From Caecitellus pseudoparvulus (lineage: Eukaryota > Bigyra: Bicosoecida), in the NCBI GenBank assembly GCA_965644315.1, contig CBFFRQ010000054.1, positions 248,001 through 312,000 of the forward strand: a stretch of 64,000 nt of DNA, written 5' to 3'. Below the pieces are notes generated by a model, which saw only the letters and a program-made list of their open reading frames with translations, did not search any database and was not told where the DNA came from. The number at the start of each line of letters is the position of its first letter. Position 1 is the first letter of the stretch. The position numbers were made by a program, and so were the translations under genes. Shown here piece after piece: positions 30,967 through 40,937 of the stretch.

Positions 30967-32058
30967 ATGCAGCCTCGGGAACGCGGCGAGGTGGCAGCCG
31001 CCCAGGCCCGGGACAGAAACGCCATGGAGCGGTACCTTGCACAGGCTACGCTGCGCCTTTTGGAGGGAATAGACAGGAGGGCACATGGGGCTCGCCACGA
31101 AACGTCAGGAAGGCGCTCCACACGGGGCCGACGGCGGATCGGCACGCCCCTGGTGACACTGCGTGGGCCAGCGGTGGACTCTGCTGGGTTGGCGCGTGAG
31201 GTGGCGGCGGCGCGCAGTCAGGCCCACGCCAGCTCGCGACCCAGCCAGCCACCCCCCAGCCCACACCAAGCAGACGACGGGCCACAGTACAGCGCCAGTG
31301 TGACCCACAAGCGGGGTGCATTTGGGGACGGCGCACCAGCTCGCACCGCCGCGCCCGGCCCCCGGCTCGCCGCCACACAGCATGAGGGCGTTTCTCTGGC
31401 CGCCGCCGCGCCACCGCTGTCTCGCACGGCCGTCCCGAAGCTGTCTGCTTTCGACGCATCGCGTTTCCAGGCGGCGCTGGCCCGCCTGGCGTCGGAGCGT
31501 CCTGCTGCGTTTCACCGCGAGGACCTGAGAGGCTGGCCTGCCTCCGGGCGGGTGGCCACGCCGGTGGAAACGCAGCAGGTATTGACACCTGACTCCCCTC
31601 GCAGTCAGTTTATGGCGAGCACTCTGCCGGTGTGCGGTGGAGAGGGGGCCGTGCCAGCGCCTGCTGGGTCAGAGGGGGGTGGGGGGGGGCTGGAGGCACT
31701 GCGGGCGAGTGGGCCCATGGTGGTGGTGTCACCGACCGAGTGGGGGACAGGCGTGGGCCCACCCCCCGCGACATGCGCCCACTCCCCCCCACGCCCCAGC
31801 CGGACTCACCGCCCCCCCTCCCGCGGCATTCGTTCCAGCACTGCTGCCAGCTGGGCCAGCCTCACCGGCGTACACCCCTCCAGCGGCGGAGGCGGTGACA
31901 GCAGACCAGGCGTGCCTGCTTCACGCCGGGCGCCGCAAACCGCCACTGAGCGACTGAGCTTGCAGCAGGGGCGGGGCGCGGCGGCGCTACGAAGGTCACA
32001 CCCCGCCGTGGACAGCACCCGCCGTGATGCGTTTCTCCGGCGAGGCAGTGGGTGGTAG
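30967..32058 (+). CDS. Unrecognised low-complexity protein
   Basis: ORF of 363 residues from ATG 30967 (context ccaccATGC; ATG 30919 in the same frame is an alternative). Near the N-terminus is a charged helical stretch (REAQ-type: GEVAAAQARDRNAMERYLAQ) followed by a basic run (RRSTRGRRR). The remainder is Pro/Ser/Ala/Gly-rich with one conserved-looking block (AFDASRFQAALARLASERPA). No known domain is recognised. Its last 63 bp overlap the 3' end of the convergent ankyrin gene. The coding call rests on ORF length and absence of a better antisense gene, so confidence is moderate. Confidence 0.5.
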   Translation: MQPRERGEVAAAQARDRNAMERYLAQATLRLLEGIDRRAHGARHETSGRRSTRGRRRIGTPLVTLRGPAVDSAGLAREVAAARSQAHASSRPSQPPPSPHQADDGPQYSASVTHKRGAFGDGAPARTAAPGPRLAATQHEGVSLAAAAPPLSRTAVPKLSAFDASRFQAALARLASERPAAFHREDLRGWPASGRVATPVETQQVLTPDSPRSQFMASTLPVCGGEGAVPAPAGSEGGGGGLEALRASGPMVVVSPTEWGTGVGPPPATCAHSPPRPSRTHRPPSRGIRSSTAASWASLTGVHPSSGGGGDSRPGVPASRRAPQTATERLSLQQGRGAAALRRSHPAVDSTRRDAFLRRGSGW

Positions 32059-33036
32059 GGGCGTGGCTGGCTTTGGGCGGACCTGGGCAGGTGCGGGGGG
32101 GAGACAGGCGGCGGGGTCCAGAGCGGACTCGCCCCCCCCCCGGACCAGGGGTGCCATGGACCCGCGGTCGAGCAGCCACTCTCGAGCCGCAGCGCTGCCA
32201 GCCACATCGATAGGCCGCAAGCCGCGGGTGTCCGTCGGCGTAACGCATGGCGTGGCGGCACCCTGCAGCAGGCAACGCATGACACCCACATGCCCGGTTG
32301 CCGCCGCCCAATGCAGTGCCGTGCGTCCTGCAGCATCCACTGCACCCGGGCCAACGCCGTGAGTCAAGAGGAAACGCACCACGTCCTCAGCACCCGCCGC
32401 GGCTGCCGTGTGCAGCGGAGGCACTTCGCACCGGTCCGAGTCAAGCGACCATACGAGGCGCAAGGCAGTCACATGGTTGCCCTGTGCAGCATAGTGTGCC
32501 AGGGTCCAGCCACCTTCAATTTCCAGACGACAGCTCGGCAGGAGAGCCGTGAGGTCTCGCACGGCTGCTGCGTTTCCTGCCAACGCAGCAGCTGCGGCGG
32601 CGACGTGAAGCAGGTGCGCCCCGCGTTCTGGGTCACTCTCCAGCAAGGCATTCAGCACGTGCATGTGCCCCGCCACACCCGCTGCCGCCGCTGCTGCAGT
32701 GCTGGTGGCTGGGCCAGCCTCGCTCTCGCCCATCGCTGCCTGGCACAGCAGGCGCACGATCTGCTCCTGCCCGGCACCCGCCGCAGCTTCCAGGGCGCTG
32801 GTCAATTCAGCCTGTGTGGCGCTCGCCAGGGCCAGGGTGCGCTGCACGGCGGCGGTGTCGCCCAGCATGGCCGCAGCCGCCAGATCTCCATGTTTCAGCA
32901 CCGCTTGCTCTGCACCGTCCTCCTGGCTTGGTGGACAAGGCAAGGCTTCGACTTGGGCCACCTCCAGGACCTTGGCACTGCCAACTTCAGTGCTGGGCGG
33001 GATGCCAGAGGGTGGGGGCCGCGGAGCAGCAGCCAT
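31996..33036 (-). CDS. Canonical ankyrin-repeat protein
   Basis: 346 residues from ATG 33036 (gccATGG); the frame is open to 33312 but without a better start. About seven ankyrin repeats follow a Pro-rich N-terminus: DLAAAAMLGDTAAVQRTLAL, ALEAAAGAGQEQIVRLLCQA, AAAAAGVAGHMHVLNALLES, GWTLAHYAAQGNHVTALRLV, PPLHTAAAAGAEDVVRFLLT and TALHWAAATGHVGVMRCLLQ. They are ordinary 33-residue ankyrins and quite unlike the ANK-A/B/C family. The tail is Pro/Arg-rich. It is probably a soluble adaptor. It is divergent from the CNG-like channel and overlaps 30967-32058 at the 3' end. Confidence 0.75.
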   Translation of the reverse strand: MAAAPRPPPSGIPPSTEVGSAKVLEVAQVEALPCPPSQEDGAEQAVLKHGDLAAAAMLGDTAAVQRTLALASATQAELTSALEAAAGAGQEQIVRLLCQAAMGESEAGPATSTAAAAAAGVAGHMHVLNALLESDPERGAHLLHVAAAAAALAGNAAAVRDLTALLPSCRLEIEGGWTLAHYAAQGNHVTALRLVWSLDSDRCEVPPLHTAAAAGAEDVVRFLLTHGVGPGAVDAAGRTALHWAAATGHVGVMRCLLQGAATPCVTPTDTRGLRPIDVAGSAAAREWLLDRGSMAPLVRGGGESALDPAACLPPAPAQVRPKPATPLPPTASPEKRITAGAVHGGV

Positions 33037-33444
33037 GGCGACGAGAATTTTGCCGGCGTTTCGTCGTTTCACGCGCAAAGCTTCGTCTTGAAAAGGCCAG
33101 GGCCAAAGCAAGGGCTGCCTGCGACAGTCTGCACGAGGGCCGCGGAGTTCTCGGTGTACACGTATTGAAATAACGACAGCCTTTGTCCAAGCAGCGCGTG
33201 CCACTTTTCGTTGGAGCAAAGGCCAGGCGTGCAGTAGCGTTGGCAATTCTTGCGCGAAGCTACATTTGCTCCCCTCGGCCACCTTCAAAATGACAGGCTG
33301 AGTGCCTGTCAAGGACGGTGGTGGAATGTGACATGACCGCCAGTCCTTTCCACGTATTGGCGAGGCCGCGATTCTGGCACTGCAGCGCGGGGGCCGGAGT
33401 CAACGTTCTGGCGGCACCGCACAGAGGCGAACCACACAGCAAGC
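33037..33444. promoter_or_regulatory. Ankyrin/CNG channel divergent promoter region
   Basis: 408 bp between two starts; no gene model fits. Relatively A/T-rich at 33160-33250. Confidence 0.35.
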
Positions 33445-36107
33445 ATGAAGGCGAATGGGATGAGCCAGAGATACATCCGACGGCGTCGTGCTTCAGCGTT
33501 GCAGCCACTACCAACCGGATGCTGCGGCGTCGTGCACGGCTTGCTGAGGAGCCGGCTGGTCTCCGTGGCTCCAACTTCCGCAGACAAACGGGACGCCGAG
33601 CAAGCAGCCTCTCACGCGCGGTACAGGACTGCCGCCCAGCAGTCCGTAAAGGAGTTCCACGCACGAGACGAAGCATGTGGGCTGATGATGACGAGCGGCT
33701 TCGTCATTGACCCCGACTCCATCCTGAAGACCATTTGGGACATCCTTCGTGAGCAGCCGCGTTTCTTTCACCGGGCATGGGCGCAGCTGGCACCCTCGCT
33801 CACTTGGTGCCACTCCTCCGCGCAGTGACCCCCATCATCCTGTACACTGCCACGGCCATGCCGTATCAGATCTTCTTTGAGCTTGAGGAAACCAGCGCCT
33901 GGAAGGCACTGGACACGTGCGCGACGATTCTATTTGTGGTGCGAGGCTGCGGTCCGCGTTGCTGCCTGCGCAGGGTCACTGGCCTCCTCCACCTCTGCAG
34001 GCCGACATGGTTGTGGAGTTTAACACGGCGTACTACTGTGACTCCACGCGGGCCCACGTGGAGACGAACCGCTTCAAGATCGCGTGGAGGTACATCACGA
34101 CGTGGTTCATCTTCGACTTGGTAGCGGTGCTGCCGGGAGGTGTGTGAGCCGTGCGCCGACGCGGTGAAGAGCATCACGCGCACTCGCAGGGGCGCTCCCT
34201 ATGCAGAGTGGCTCTTTGGAGTGGACCAGGGCGGCGAGGGGACGAAGTTCGCCAAGCTGGCCCGCATCTCCCGCACCTTCCGCCTCCTGCGCGCCTTCCG
34301 CATCTTCAAGATGGCAGCTTCCCGCACGATGCGGGACGCTGTCATGTGGCTGCAGCACTCCCTCGCCATCTCCCCCATGTGGAACCCTCTCCTGCGGGAC
34401 TTCTGGGTGTCTGCGCTGGTCATCCACATGGGCGCGGGGCTGTGGCACTTCGTGGGGTTGCGGGAGATGGAGGCAGGGCACGCCTCCTGGATCACGCGGG
34501 CGGACATGGAGTCCTCCCCCGCTGCCGAGAGGTACGTGACGTCCCTGTACTGGACCATTTCCACCCTCACCTCGGTGGGGTACGGGGACGTGGCCGCAGA
34601 GACGCCCAGCGAGGAGCTCATGTCCATCGCGTACATGCTGCTGGGCGTGGTGGGGGCGGGCGTCATCGTCGCAGACATCCTCACCATCAAGGAGCGCATG
34701 GCCAGCGTGACCAAGGTGCAGGCGGACCGCACTGCGGCCGTGGACCGGCTCATCCACCGCGTGAGCCCCCCCTGGGCCCTCAAGGTGGGCTTGAAGAACT
34801 GGGTGGAGGAGGCCAACTCCAAGCTGCACGAGACGTACGACGTCCTGCCCCAGCTGCCGCCGGCGCTGCGGCGGGACGTCATCCTGCACATGCGGTGGGA
34901 GGTGGCAGCCACCGTCGGCCTCTTCCAGCTGCCCGAGATATCGGACGAACTCACCGCCGACTTCCTGTGGTTCATGAAGCGCGTCAGCGTGAAGGGCGGC
35001 GAATTCGTGTACATGCAGCACACGCCAGCGGAGTTCATGTACTTTCTCATGTCAGGGGAGGTCGTCATCATGAAGGAAAAGGAGCGTGAAGTGGAGCCCA
35101 AGACAGCCGGCGGGCGGGAAAGGGCCCGCGAAGGCATCCTGTCCCGCGTGAACGTGGAGCCCATGTACGCGCTGAACCGTGGCGACAATTTCGGCGACTC
35201 GGACGTCCTGTTCTCCGACCGCCACACCGTCAGTGCATTCTGCTCGCGCAACGCAGAGCTGTACGCCATGGAGCGCCGGCACATTGAGAAGCTGTGCCAG
35301 GAGAACTCCTCCCTGTACTTCCTGCTGCGGCAGAAGGCGCGCGACGACGCTCGCAAACGCCGCCTGCAAATGCCAGCGGCCATCCTGGCGGAGGTCACTG
35401 CCCAAGCAGACGGCACACGGACACTTGCAGAAGACGACGCAAAGCAGGGCGCCGACGAGGTGACGGGCACGGTGTCGGCCATCAAGGCGGCGTTGCAGCC
35501 GCCTGCGCAGCCCACCTTCACGCAGCGCCTGCGGGACAGTCTGACGTGGAGCGCCCGCAGCCCCGGCTCCGTCAAGCCGTCCACGCCAGAAACTGCAGTT
35601 GCAGTGCCCGAGGAACGCGGCGGCGGTGGCGAGGCGCCTTCCACACCTGCCCAGGGCGGGGAGCAAGCGCGCCGCCCGTCGGGCGCTGAGGGAGAGGAAG
35701 AAGGCACGGAGGACTCCCCCACCACTGCCACTGGGCTGAGTGGGTGGCGCAAGGCCATCCAGTGGGCTCAGCTGCGGAACTTGGACGTGGAGGCGGAAGA
35801 GGCGGCGGAGGAGATGGCCATGGACATGGGCGCCGTCAAGACTGGCCGCTTCGGGCGCATGAGCGACCACCAGGTGGCCAACTTGCCCTCCGTCCAGCGT
35901 GTCGCCGAAGTGGCCACCAAGCGCGTCAAGGCACGGTGGAAGTTTGCCGCCACAGCCGTGCTGCATGGCCTGCAAGGCAACACGGCGGGCGCGGGAGCGG
36001 CGAAGTCGCCGGCGGATGAGGCTGCCCAGCCGGCAGCAGACGAAGCGGCAGCGGCTACCGCTGTTTCTGCCCAGCCTGCAGCGCAGACACACCAGCGTGA
36101 AGAGTAA
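33445..36107 (+). CDS. CNG/HCN/EAG-like channel with cyclic-nucleotide-binding domain (four exons)
   Basis: Exons 33445-33748, 33826-33938, 34001-34143 and 34190-36107 (introns 77, 62 and 46 nt) give 825 residues. Splicing restores the family start GFVIDPDSILKTIWDILLTP, S1 ILYTATAMPYQIFFELEE, S2 DTCATILFVADMVVEFNTAY and S3 YITTWFIFDLVAVLP. S4 is RISRTFRLLRAFRIFKM, and the pore is TSLYWTISTLTSVGYGDVAA (filter near 315). A C-linker and CNBD follow (FVYMQHTPAEFMYFLMSGEV, then NRGDNFGDSDVLF near 520). In the beta-barrel phosphate cassette the usual GE-PxxxxRA signature is only partly kept (GDSDVLFSDRHTVSAFC), so cyclic-nucleotide binding is uncertain. The tail is charged and acidic. It ends 27 bp from convergent ybeY. 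Confidence 0.9.
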
Positions 36108-36134
36108 TGCACCCCTAGATGCTGCCGCCTGCCG

Positions 36135-36956
36135 TCAGTCTTGCAGCCACGCTTCTGTTGCATGCGCGTTGCAACGACGCCTGCACGGCGCCAGCAGCAG
36201 GTCATAGGGACTGCAGGCCGCCACAGTGTGCGTGGCACCATCTTCCTCTGCCAGTGGCGACAGGGCTGGCCACGCCCCCACCTGGCTGAGCGCTGCTGCC
36301 TTGCAAGCATCACCACCGGCGCAGGAAGGGGGGGGCGGACCTGCCACGTGAGCCGGCAACTGCGCCGCCAACTCGCGCAGCAGATGAGCCTCACACGCCA
36401 GCATGGCAGCGTCGTCTTCCTCCGACTCGTGGTCGTGCCCCAGGCAGTGCGCCAAGCCGTGCGCTGCCACGCGCAACAGCTGCGTTGCTGGCGAGCTGGG
36501 CGGGTGCATGCCTCTGGCGTCCTCTACCACCACGGAGTGGGCGATAAAAATGTCGCCCAAGTCCTTGAAATCAGCAGTCAGCAAAGCTGGTTCGGCGCCG
36601 TCTCGCAATTCCTGGCGAGGGGGGGCGGGTACGTGTGCGGGACTCTGACCAGCGGCAGAGGGATGCAGCCGAACTCGCTGCTCACGGGGTACACCGGGAA
36701 TGAGAGAACGTCGGTTACTGCATCTTTTCCCCGGTATGTGCCGTTCAGCTTCTTGATCTCCCCCAGGCTCACCAGGGAAAGGCTCATGTCCCTGCGACAC
36801 GGCGCGGCAGTCTTGAATAGGTGCAGGCCGAACCAATTTCCGCTGCACGCACCAGTCTGCGCGGCCGCCTGCGGCCTTCATCAACCGCAGGCACTGGGCG
36901 AGTCCGAACAGATCTAACCGAGTCTGCGAACACTGCAGGCGCACGAGCGTGCTCAT
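36135..36956 (-). CDS. ybeY: YbeY-type endoribonuclease/rRNA maturation factor (three exons)
   Basis: Exons (minus) 36956-36853, 36791-36686 and 36563-36135 give 212 residues. Splicing yields LSLVSLGEIKKLNGTYRGKD, AVTDVLSFPVYP, DLGDIFIAHSVVVEDA and the zinc site AAHGLAHCLGHDHESEEDDA, which matches HGxxHxxGxDH. YbeY is a zinc-dependent single-strand RNase needed for 16S-type rRNA 3'-end maturation; in eukaryotes it serves mitochondrial or plastid ribosomes. No clear transit peptide is visible, although residues 1-35 are basic/hydrophobic. A C-terminal extension of about 80 residues (Pro/Ala/Cys-rich) follows the domain and is not part of the family. The second intron ends in tttcaag rather than cag. 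It is divergent from the FkbM-like gene. Confidence 0.88.
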   Translation of the reverse strand: MSTLVRLQCSQTRLDLFGLAQCLRLMKAAGGRADWCVQRKLVRPAPIQDCRAVSQGHEPFPGEPGGDQEAERHIPGKRCSNRRSLIPGVPREQRVRLHPSAAGQSPAHVPAPPRQELRDGAEPALLTADFKDLGDIFIAHSVVVEDARGMHPPSSPATQLLRVAAHGLAHCLGHDHESEEDDAAMLACEAHLLRELAAQLPAHVAGPPPPSCAGGDACKAAALSQVGAWPALSPLAEEDGATHTVAACSPYDLLLAPCRRRCNAHATEAWLQD

Positions 36957-37204
36957 CTCCGTCCTGCCGTGTCCACGCCCAACGCTAGGCAGTGTTTGCG
37001 AGAAGCGCGTCGCCTGCCTGGCCAACGCTCTGCCGACTGTCAAGCGGTCCGTGCAAAATCCAAATGCTGAGCCATTGCCACCCTACGTGGCTGCCGTCGT
37101 ACTGCGTGCGTGGGACCGGGGCTCACGAGTGGGGCTTCGTTGAGAAGTGCCAAGGTGTGCAAGCTGCCCAGGATATTCGCCGCTGGCTGCACGGAGCTGA
37201 CACA

Positions 37205-38305
37205 ATGGGAGACGGAGCCAACGCCAAGGCGTGGCGGCGGCAGTGCCTTGGGTGGGACAAGTGCCAATTGTAAGCTTGACAGCTGTTGGCTGGCGATTCC
37301 CCCACGCGCGCGTGCCACCCAGGAGGCCCCTCCTTTGCCTGCAGAGCATTCACGGTGCTGTGCTCCATTTCCGCATCGATTTTGCTGTTGCTTCTGGTGC
37401 AGTGCAGGTCAGAGCAGTCTGCGGAGCAAGCCAGGCACTCAGAGAAGCAGGCTCTACAGCACATACCTGGTGCGCTGTCTGGCGCTTCCGGTGCACAGCT
37501 GCACACGCCGCCCAGCGTCAGGGGGGGTGCGCAAGCAGAGTCCGAGCCCGGCCGGGAGCGCAACACCTGCGCCTGGCTGAAGGAGCCCGTGGACCCGCCC
37601 TCCCCCGAGCACTTGACGTACTTCAGGCAGAACTCACAAACCCAAAGCGGTGAGGACCTCACCCTTCTCGAGCGCTACCCCGCTGTGGCGTTGCGGAAGG
37701 GCGGAGTTATTCTGGAGTCGGGAGCCTTCGACGGTTCAAAGTACAGCTCCTCCTGGGCCTTTGAGCGCACGTTGGAGTGGACAGCCATCCACATCGAGGC
37801 CAACCCCCGCACGTTTGAGAAACTCAAGACCAACCGCCCGGCCAGCAAGCGGGTGATCAACCTGAACGTGGCCCTGTGTGCGGAGCCGCGTGAAGTGCAC
37901 TACGTTGACCACGCCGAGCCCTTCCCAGCGGCGGGCATTTGGCAGTTCATGAGTATCCGCCTGCGCCGGGCGTATTTCTCTGACATCCCGCTGTTTGCAG
38001 CGAGCCCAGTGGATGCCAAGACTTCCCTGGTGACGCCGCTGCAGTGCCTGCCGCTGGCGCAAGCCTTGCCGCCTGAGCGCCACAACATCCACGTGTGGGT
38101 GCTGGATGTCGAGGGGGCGGAGGTGGAGGTGTTGAAAGCCACAGACTTCAACGTCCTCAGCTTCGGGGTCATTGTCAAGGAGACTTCCGATGACATCATC
38201 AAGGAAGCGCAGGCCACTGACATCCTGCGGCGCAACGGGTATGTGAAAGTAAGCGAGCTCGACCGCTCCACATGGTACATAAATGAGTGCCTTCTTGACG
38301 TGTGA
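37205..38305 (+). CDS. FkbM-family methyltransferase, type II membrane (two exons)
   Basis: Exons 37205-37251 and 37345-38305 (phase 2, 93-nt intron with donor gtggga) give 335 residues. A 15-residue cytosolic tail (MGDGANAKAWRRQCL) leads into the anchor FTVLCSISASILLLLLVQC, then a Ser/Gln stem. The SAM-binding fold is of Methyltransf_21 type: GGVILESGAFDGSKYSSSW, AIHIEANPRTFEKLKTNR, and the hallmark VWVLDVEGAEVEVLKATDF near 265-283, ending with VKVSELDRSTWYIN. Such enzymes O-methylate sugars; the lumenal topology suggests glycan methylation in the Golgi, which is inference. The first exon is chosen by phase and topology. The next plus-strand gene is a glycosyltransferase. Confidence 0.82.
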
Positions 38306-38567
38306 TGTCTTGTCAATGCACTGTGCGTCGTGGCTGCGCAAGTGCAGCGAGGGTGCCCATCAGCGGGGCCAGCCGCGACTGCCGAGCAGTGGGCAAGCGC
38401 TGGCACACTTGCCAGAAGCACAAAAACTGTAAATGAACTTCAACTTGGAATGGATTGTGTTCTGAAGTTCACTTGAGATGTGTGCATAGGTGCTGTGTGT
38501 GCTGATTTGGCTGGGGATTCGCGACCGTCACGTGGCTGTGCGGGCTCCAATTTCCGCGCCAGCTGCC

Positions 38568-40937
38568 ATGGCGCCGGCCGGTTGCCGGCGCCTGCTGCCC
38601 AGGCAGCGGGTTGCCATAGCTACGGCTGCCGTCGCAGTGTTCGCCTGCCTTGTAGCGTACTCTGGGAACGTTCTCTCTCGAGAAAGCCGAGCAGCACTCT
38701 TTGCTGCTCTACCGCAGTCCGCTGAGGGTGTTCACTCACCCCCCAAGCCACCTCAGCCAGCCCACCCGGACCTGCGTGCAGCCTGGGCAGCGGCCTTTCC
38801 AGATCAACCCAGTGTGCAGGTGATGGTGTTCACGCACCGCCGCGCCGCTTCACTGGACCGACTGCTGCAGTCCCTGGCCACAGCCGACTACTCCGGCTTG
38901 CCCCCGCACGACCTGAGGGTGTGTGTGGACAGCAAGGCAGACTCACCCCCCAACCCTGCAGTGCTGGATGTCCTGGCAGGTTTTTCGTGGCCCCACGGGC
39001 AGTTCGAAGTCGGCGTGCACAGGAGCCAAGTGGGCCTGGCAGGGCAGTGGTTGCACTGCTGGGCCGGTGACACACTGCAACCCGTGCCGAGTCTGAAGGC
39101 GGCAGCCCCCACCTCGGACGAACGGGCAGCCCTCGGCGTGATGCTGGAGGACGATCTGGAGGTGTCTCGGCACTGGGCGCAGTGGAAAGTGCGGGCTGCA
39201 CTGGCGTACAGGCAGCACCCTTCCATTCGCAGCTTCACACTGCAACGGCCCCAAATCCGTGCCACTGACGCCAAGAGCATCGCACCCCAGCTGCCCCTGG
39301 AAGGCACAGTGTTCGGGTACAGGCTTCTCGGGTCGTGGGGCTTTGCTGCGTACCGTGACATGTGGCGGGATTTTGTCGCGTGGCAAGCCGACGTGGCAAA
39401 AGCCGGGCCCAAGGCGGCGGTGGTGCCTGGCTTGATCATGAGCGACTGGTGGATGGGGGCGGTGAAAGCCGGCAGTATGAGCAGCATGTGGACCATGTGG
39501 TTCATCAAGTTTGCGCAGGCACGAGGCCTGTTCACGCTGTACGGCAATTTCGGCGGCGACTTGGCCATGAACGTCAACTGGCTCGAACCCGGCGAACACT
39601 ACGCCGGAACACGGGGCAAGCCCCGCAGTGACTCCACCCTGGTGCGCTGGTGGCGTGACGAGTACGCCCTGATGCCCGCCCAGCCCACGCTGCTGGACTG
39701 GGATGGTTCCGTCATTCCTGATAGCTCATCTGCAGCGCGGCCAGCAGCGGATTTTGCCGCACTTGTGAACGCCTTGCGCTTCGTCACACCCGAGCACAGT
39801 GGCGCCTTCCCAGGCCTGATTATTATCAACTCGGGGTATGTGGACATGACCCTGTCTTGGCTGTGCAACACCGCCGACATGCCGGGTGTGCACCGCCGCA
39901 CAGTCATCGCGTGCACTGACCTGCAGTGCCTGGGCGAGCTGCGCAGCCACCCTGTTGCAGCCAGGGTTGGGTGGATCACTGGGCTCGACTTGTTCGGAGC
40001 TGTCGGTGATCTACGGCAGGCGTTTGGCCTTGCTCGCACCGCACAGGGCGCACAGGCAGCCGCGCTTTCCTACGCCACACCTGACTACATCCTGATGATG
40101 GTGGCACGCCTGCGTCTCCTGCGGGACCTGGTGCTGGCCGATGTGCCCTTCCTCTTGTTCGAAACCGACGCAGTGTGGGCGTCTGACGCGTATGCCTGGA
40201 TGGATCGGTACATGAGCCAGCAGCGTGCGGAGCTGGCACACCCCGCGCCCACCTTTCCCATTGACATGCTGGCGTATGTGGATTCCCCACCGCAGAACCT
40301 GGGAGGGGGCTTCTTCTTGGCGCTGCCGACACCCGCTTCAAAGGCGTTTTTCAGCGAGTGGCTGGGCATTGTGGAGGCAGATGTCAAAGCACGGGGCTTC
40401 GCAGCCATTCGCGCGTCGGGGCTCGTCTCAGACCAAGTTGTTCTTGGAAACCTGTTCAAAGCCCGCCGGAACAGCACCAACATCCACCTCATGCCGACGC
40501 GTGCGTTCCCATCCGGAATCTGGTTCCGCAGCCACACACCGGCGCAGGGCCCCCTGGCGCAATTGCACAAGGCTGGCGTCGTTGTCTTGCAGAACAACTT
40601 CATTCTAGGAAGTGTGCACAAGGTTGTGCGCGCACAAGTACACGCGCAGTGGTTCCTGGATGCGAGGCAGGCGACATGCACGACGGGAGAAGCGGCCGCT
40701 AGGCAGGCCGCTCGAGTTGACGCGTTCGTGAACAGTTTCAGCGCCCTGGCGTGGATCGGGCTAGTGGCGACAGCGTTGTATCTTGCACACATAACTGGTT
40801 GGACACAGAGTGCGGAGGGTTTGCTGCGAAGGTGTGGCGCGGGGCCGTGTGTTGACGCAGGCAGGCGGGCATGGGATCGGCTGGCGCTGCGCCGCTGGCG
40901 GCCACTGTGCGGTGGAAAGTCGCGTGAGGCCCCATGA
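38568..40937 (+). CDS. Two-domain glycosyltransferase
   Basis: 789 residues, intronless from ATG 38568 (gccATGG). An anchor at about 15-33 (VAIATAAVAVFACLVAYS) precedes two catalytic modules. Domain 1 (about 80-370) is GT2/GT13-like: VQVMVFTHRRAASLDRLLQS, the metal site GVMLEDDLEVS near 190, and LGSWGFAAYRDMWRDF. Domain 2 (about 400-730) resembles the nucleotide-diphospho-sugar transferases of the GT77 group: FPGLIIINSGYVDM, DVPFLLFETDAVWASD near 530 (DxD-like ETDAVW), LGGGFFLALPTP and SDQVVLGNLF. A further hydrophobic segment (ALAWIGLVATALYLAHIT) lies near the C-terminus, so the protein may cross the membrane twice. The fusion would let one Golgi polypeptide add two sugars in succession. Sugars and acceptor are not deducible. 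Confidence 0.8.
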   Translation: MAPAGCRRLLPRQRVAIATAAVAVFACLVAYSGNVLSRESRAALFAALPQSAEGVHSPPKPPQPAHPDLRAAWAAAFPDQPSVQVMVFTHRRAASLDRLLQSLATADYSGLPPHDLRVCVDSKADSPPNPAVLDVLAGFSWPHGQFEVGVHRSQVGLAGQWLHCWAGDTLQPVPSLKAAAPTSDERAALGVMLEDDLEVSRHWAQWKVRAALAYRQHPSIRSFTLQRPQIRATDAKSIAPQLPLEGTVFGYRLLGSWGFAAYRDMWRDFVAWQADVAKAGPKAAVVPGLIMSDWWMGAVKAGSMSSMWTMWFIKFAQARGLFTLYGNFGGDLAMNVNWLEPGEHYAGTRGKPRSDSTLVRWWRDEYALMPAQPTLLDWDGSVIPDSSSAARPAADFAALVNALRFVTPEHSGAFPGLIIINSGYVDMTLSWLCNTADMPGVHRRTVIACTDLQCLGELRSHPVAARVGWITGLDLFGAVGDLRQAFGLARTAQGAQAAALSYATPDYILMMVARLRLLRDLVLADVPFLLFETDAVWASDAYAWMDRYMSQQRAELAHPAPTFPIDMLAYVDSPPQNLGGGFFLALPTPASKAFFSEWLGIVEADVKARGFAAIRASGLVSDQVVLGNLFKARRNSTNIHLMPTRAFPSGIWFRSHTPAQGPLAQLHKAGVVVLQNNFILGSVHKVVRAQVHAQWFLDARQATCTTGEAAARQAARVDAFVNSFSALAWIGLVATALYLAHITGWTQSAEGLLRRCGAGPCVDAGRRAWDRLALRRWRPLCGGKSREAP

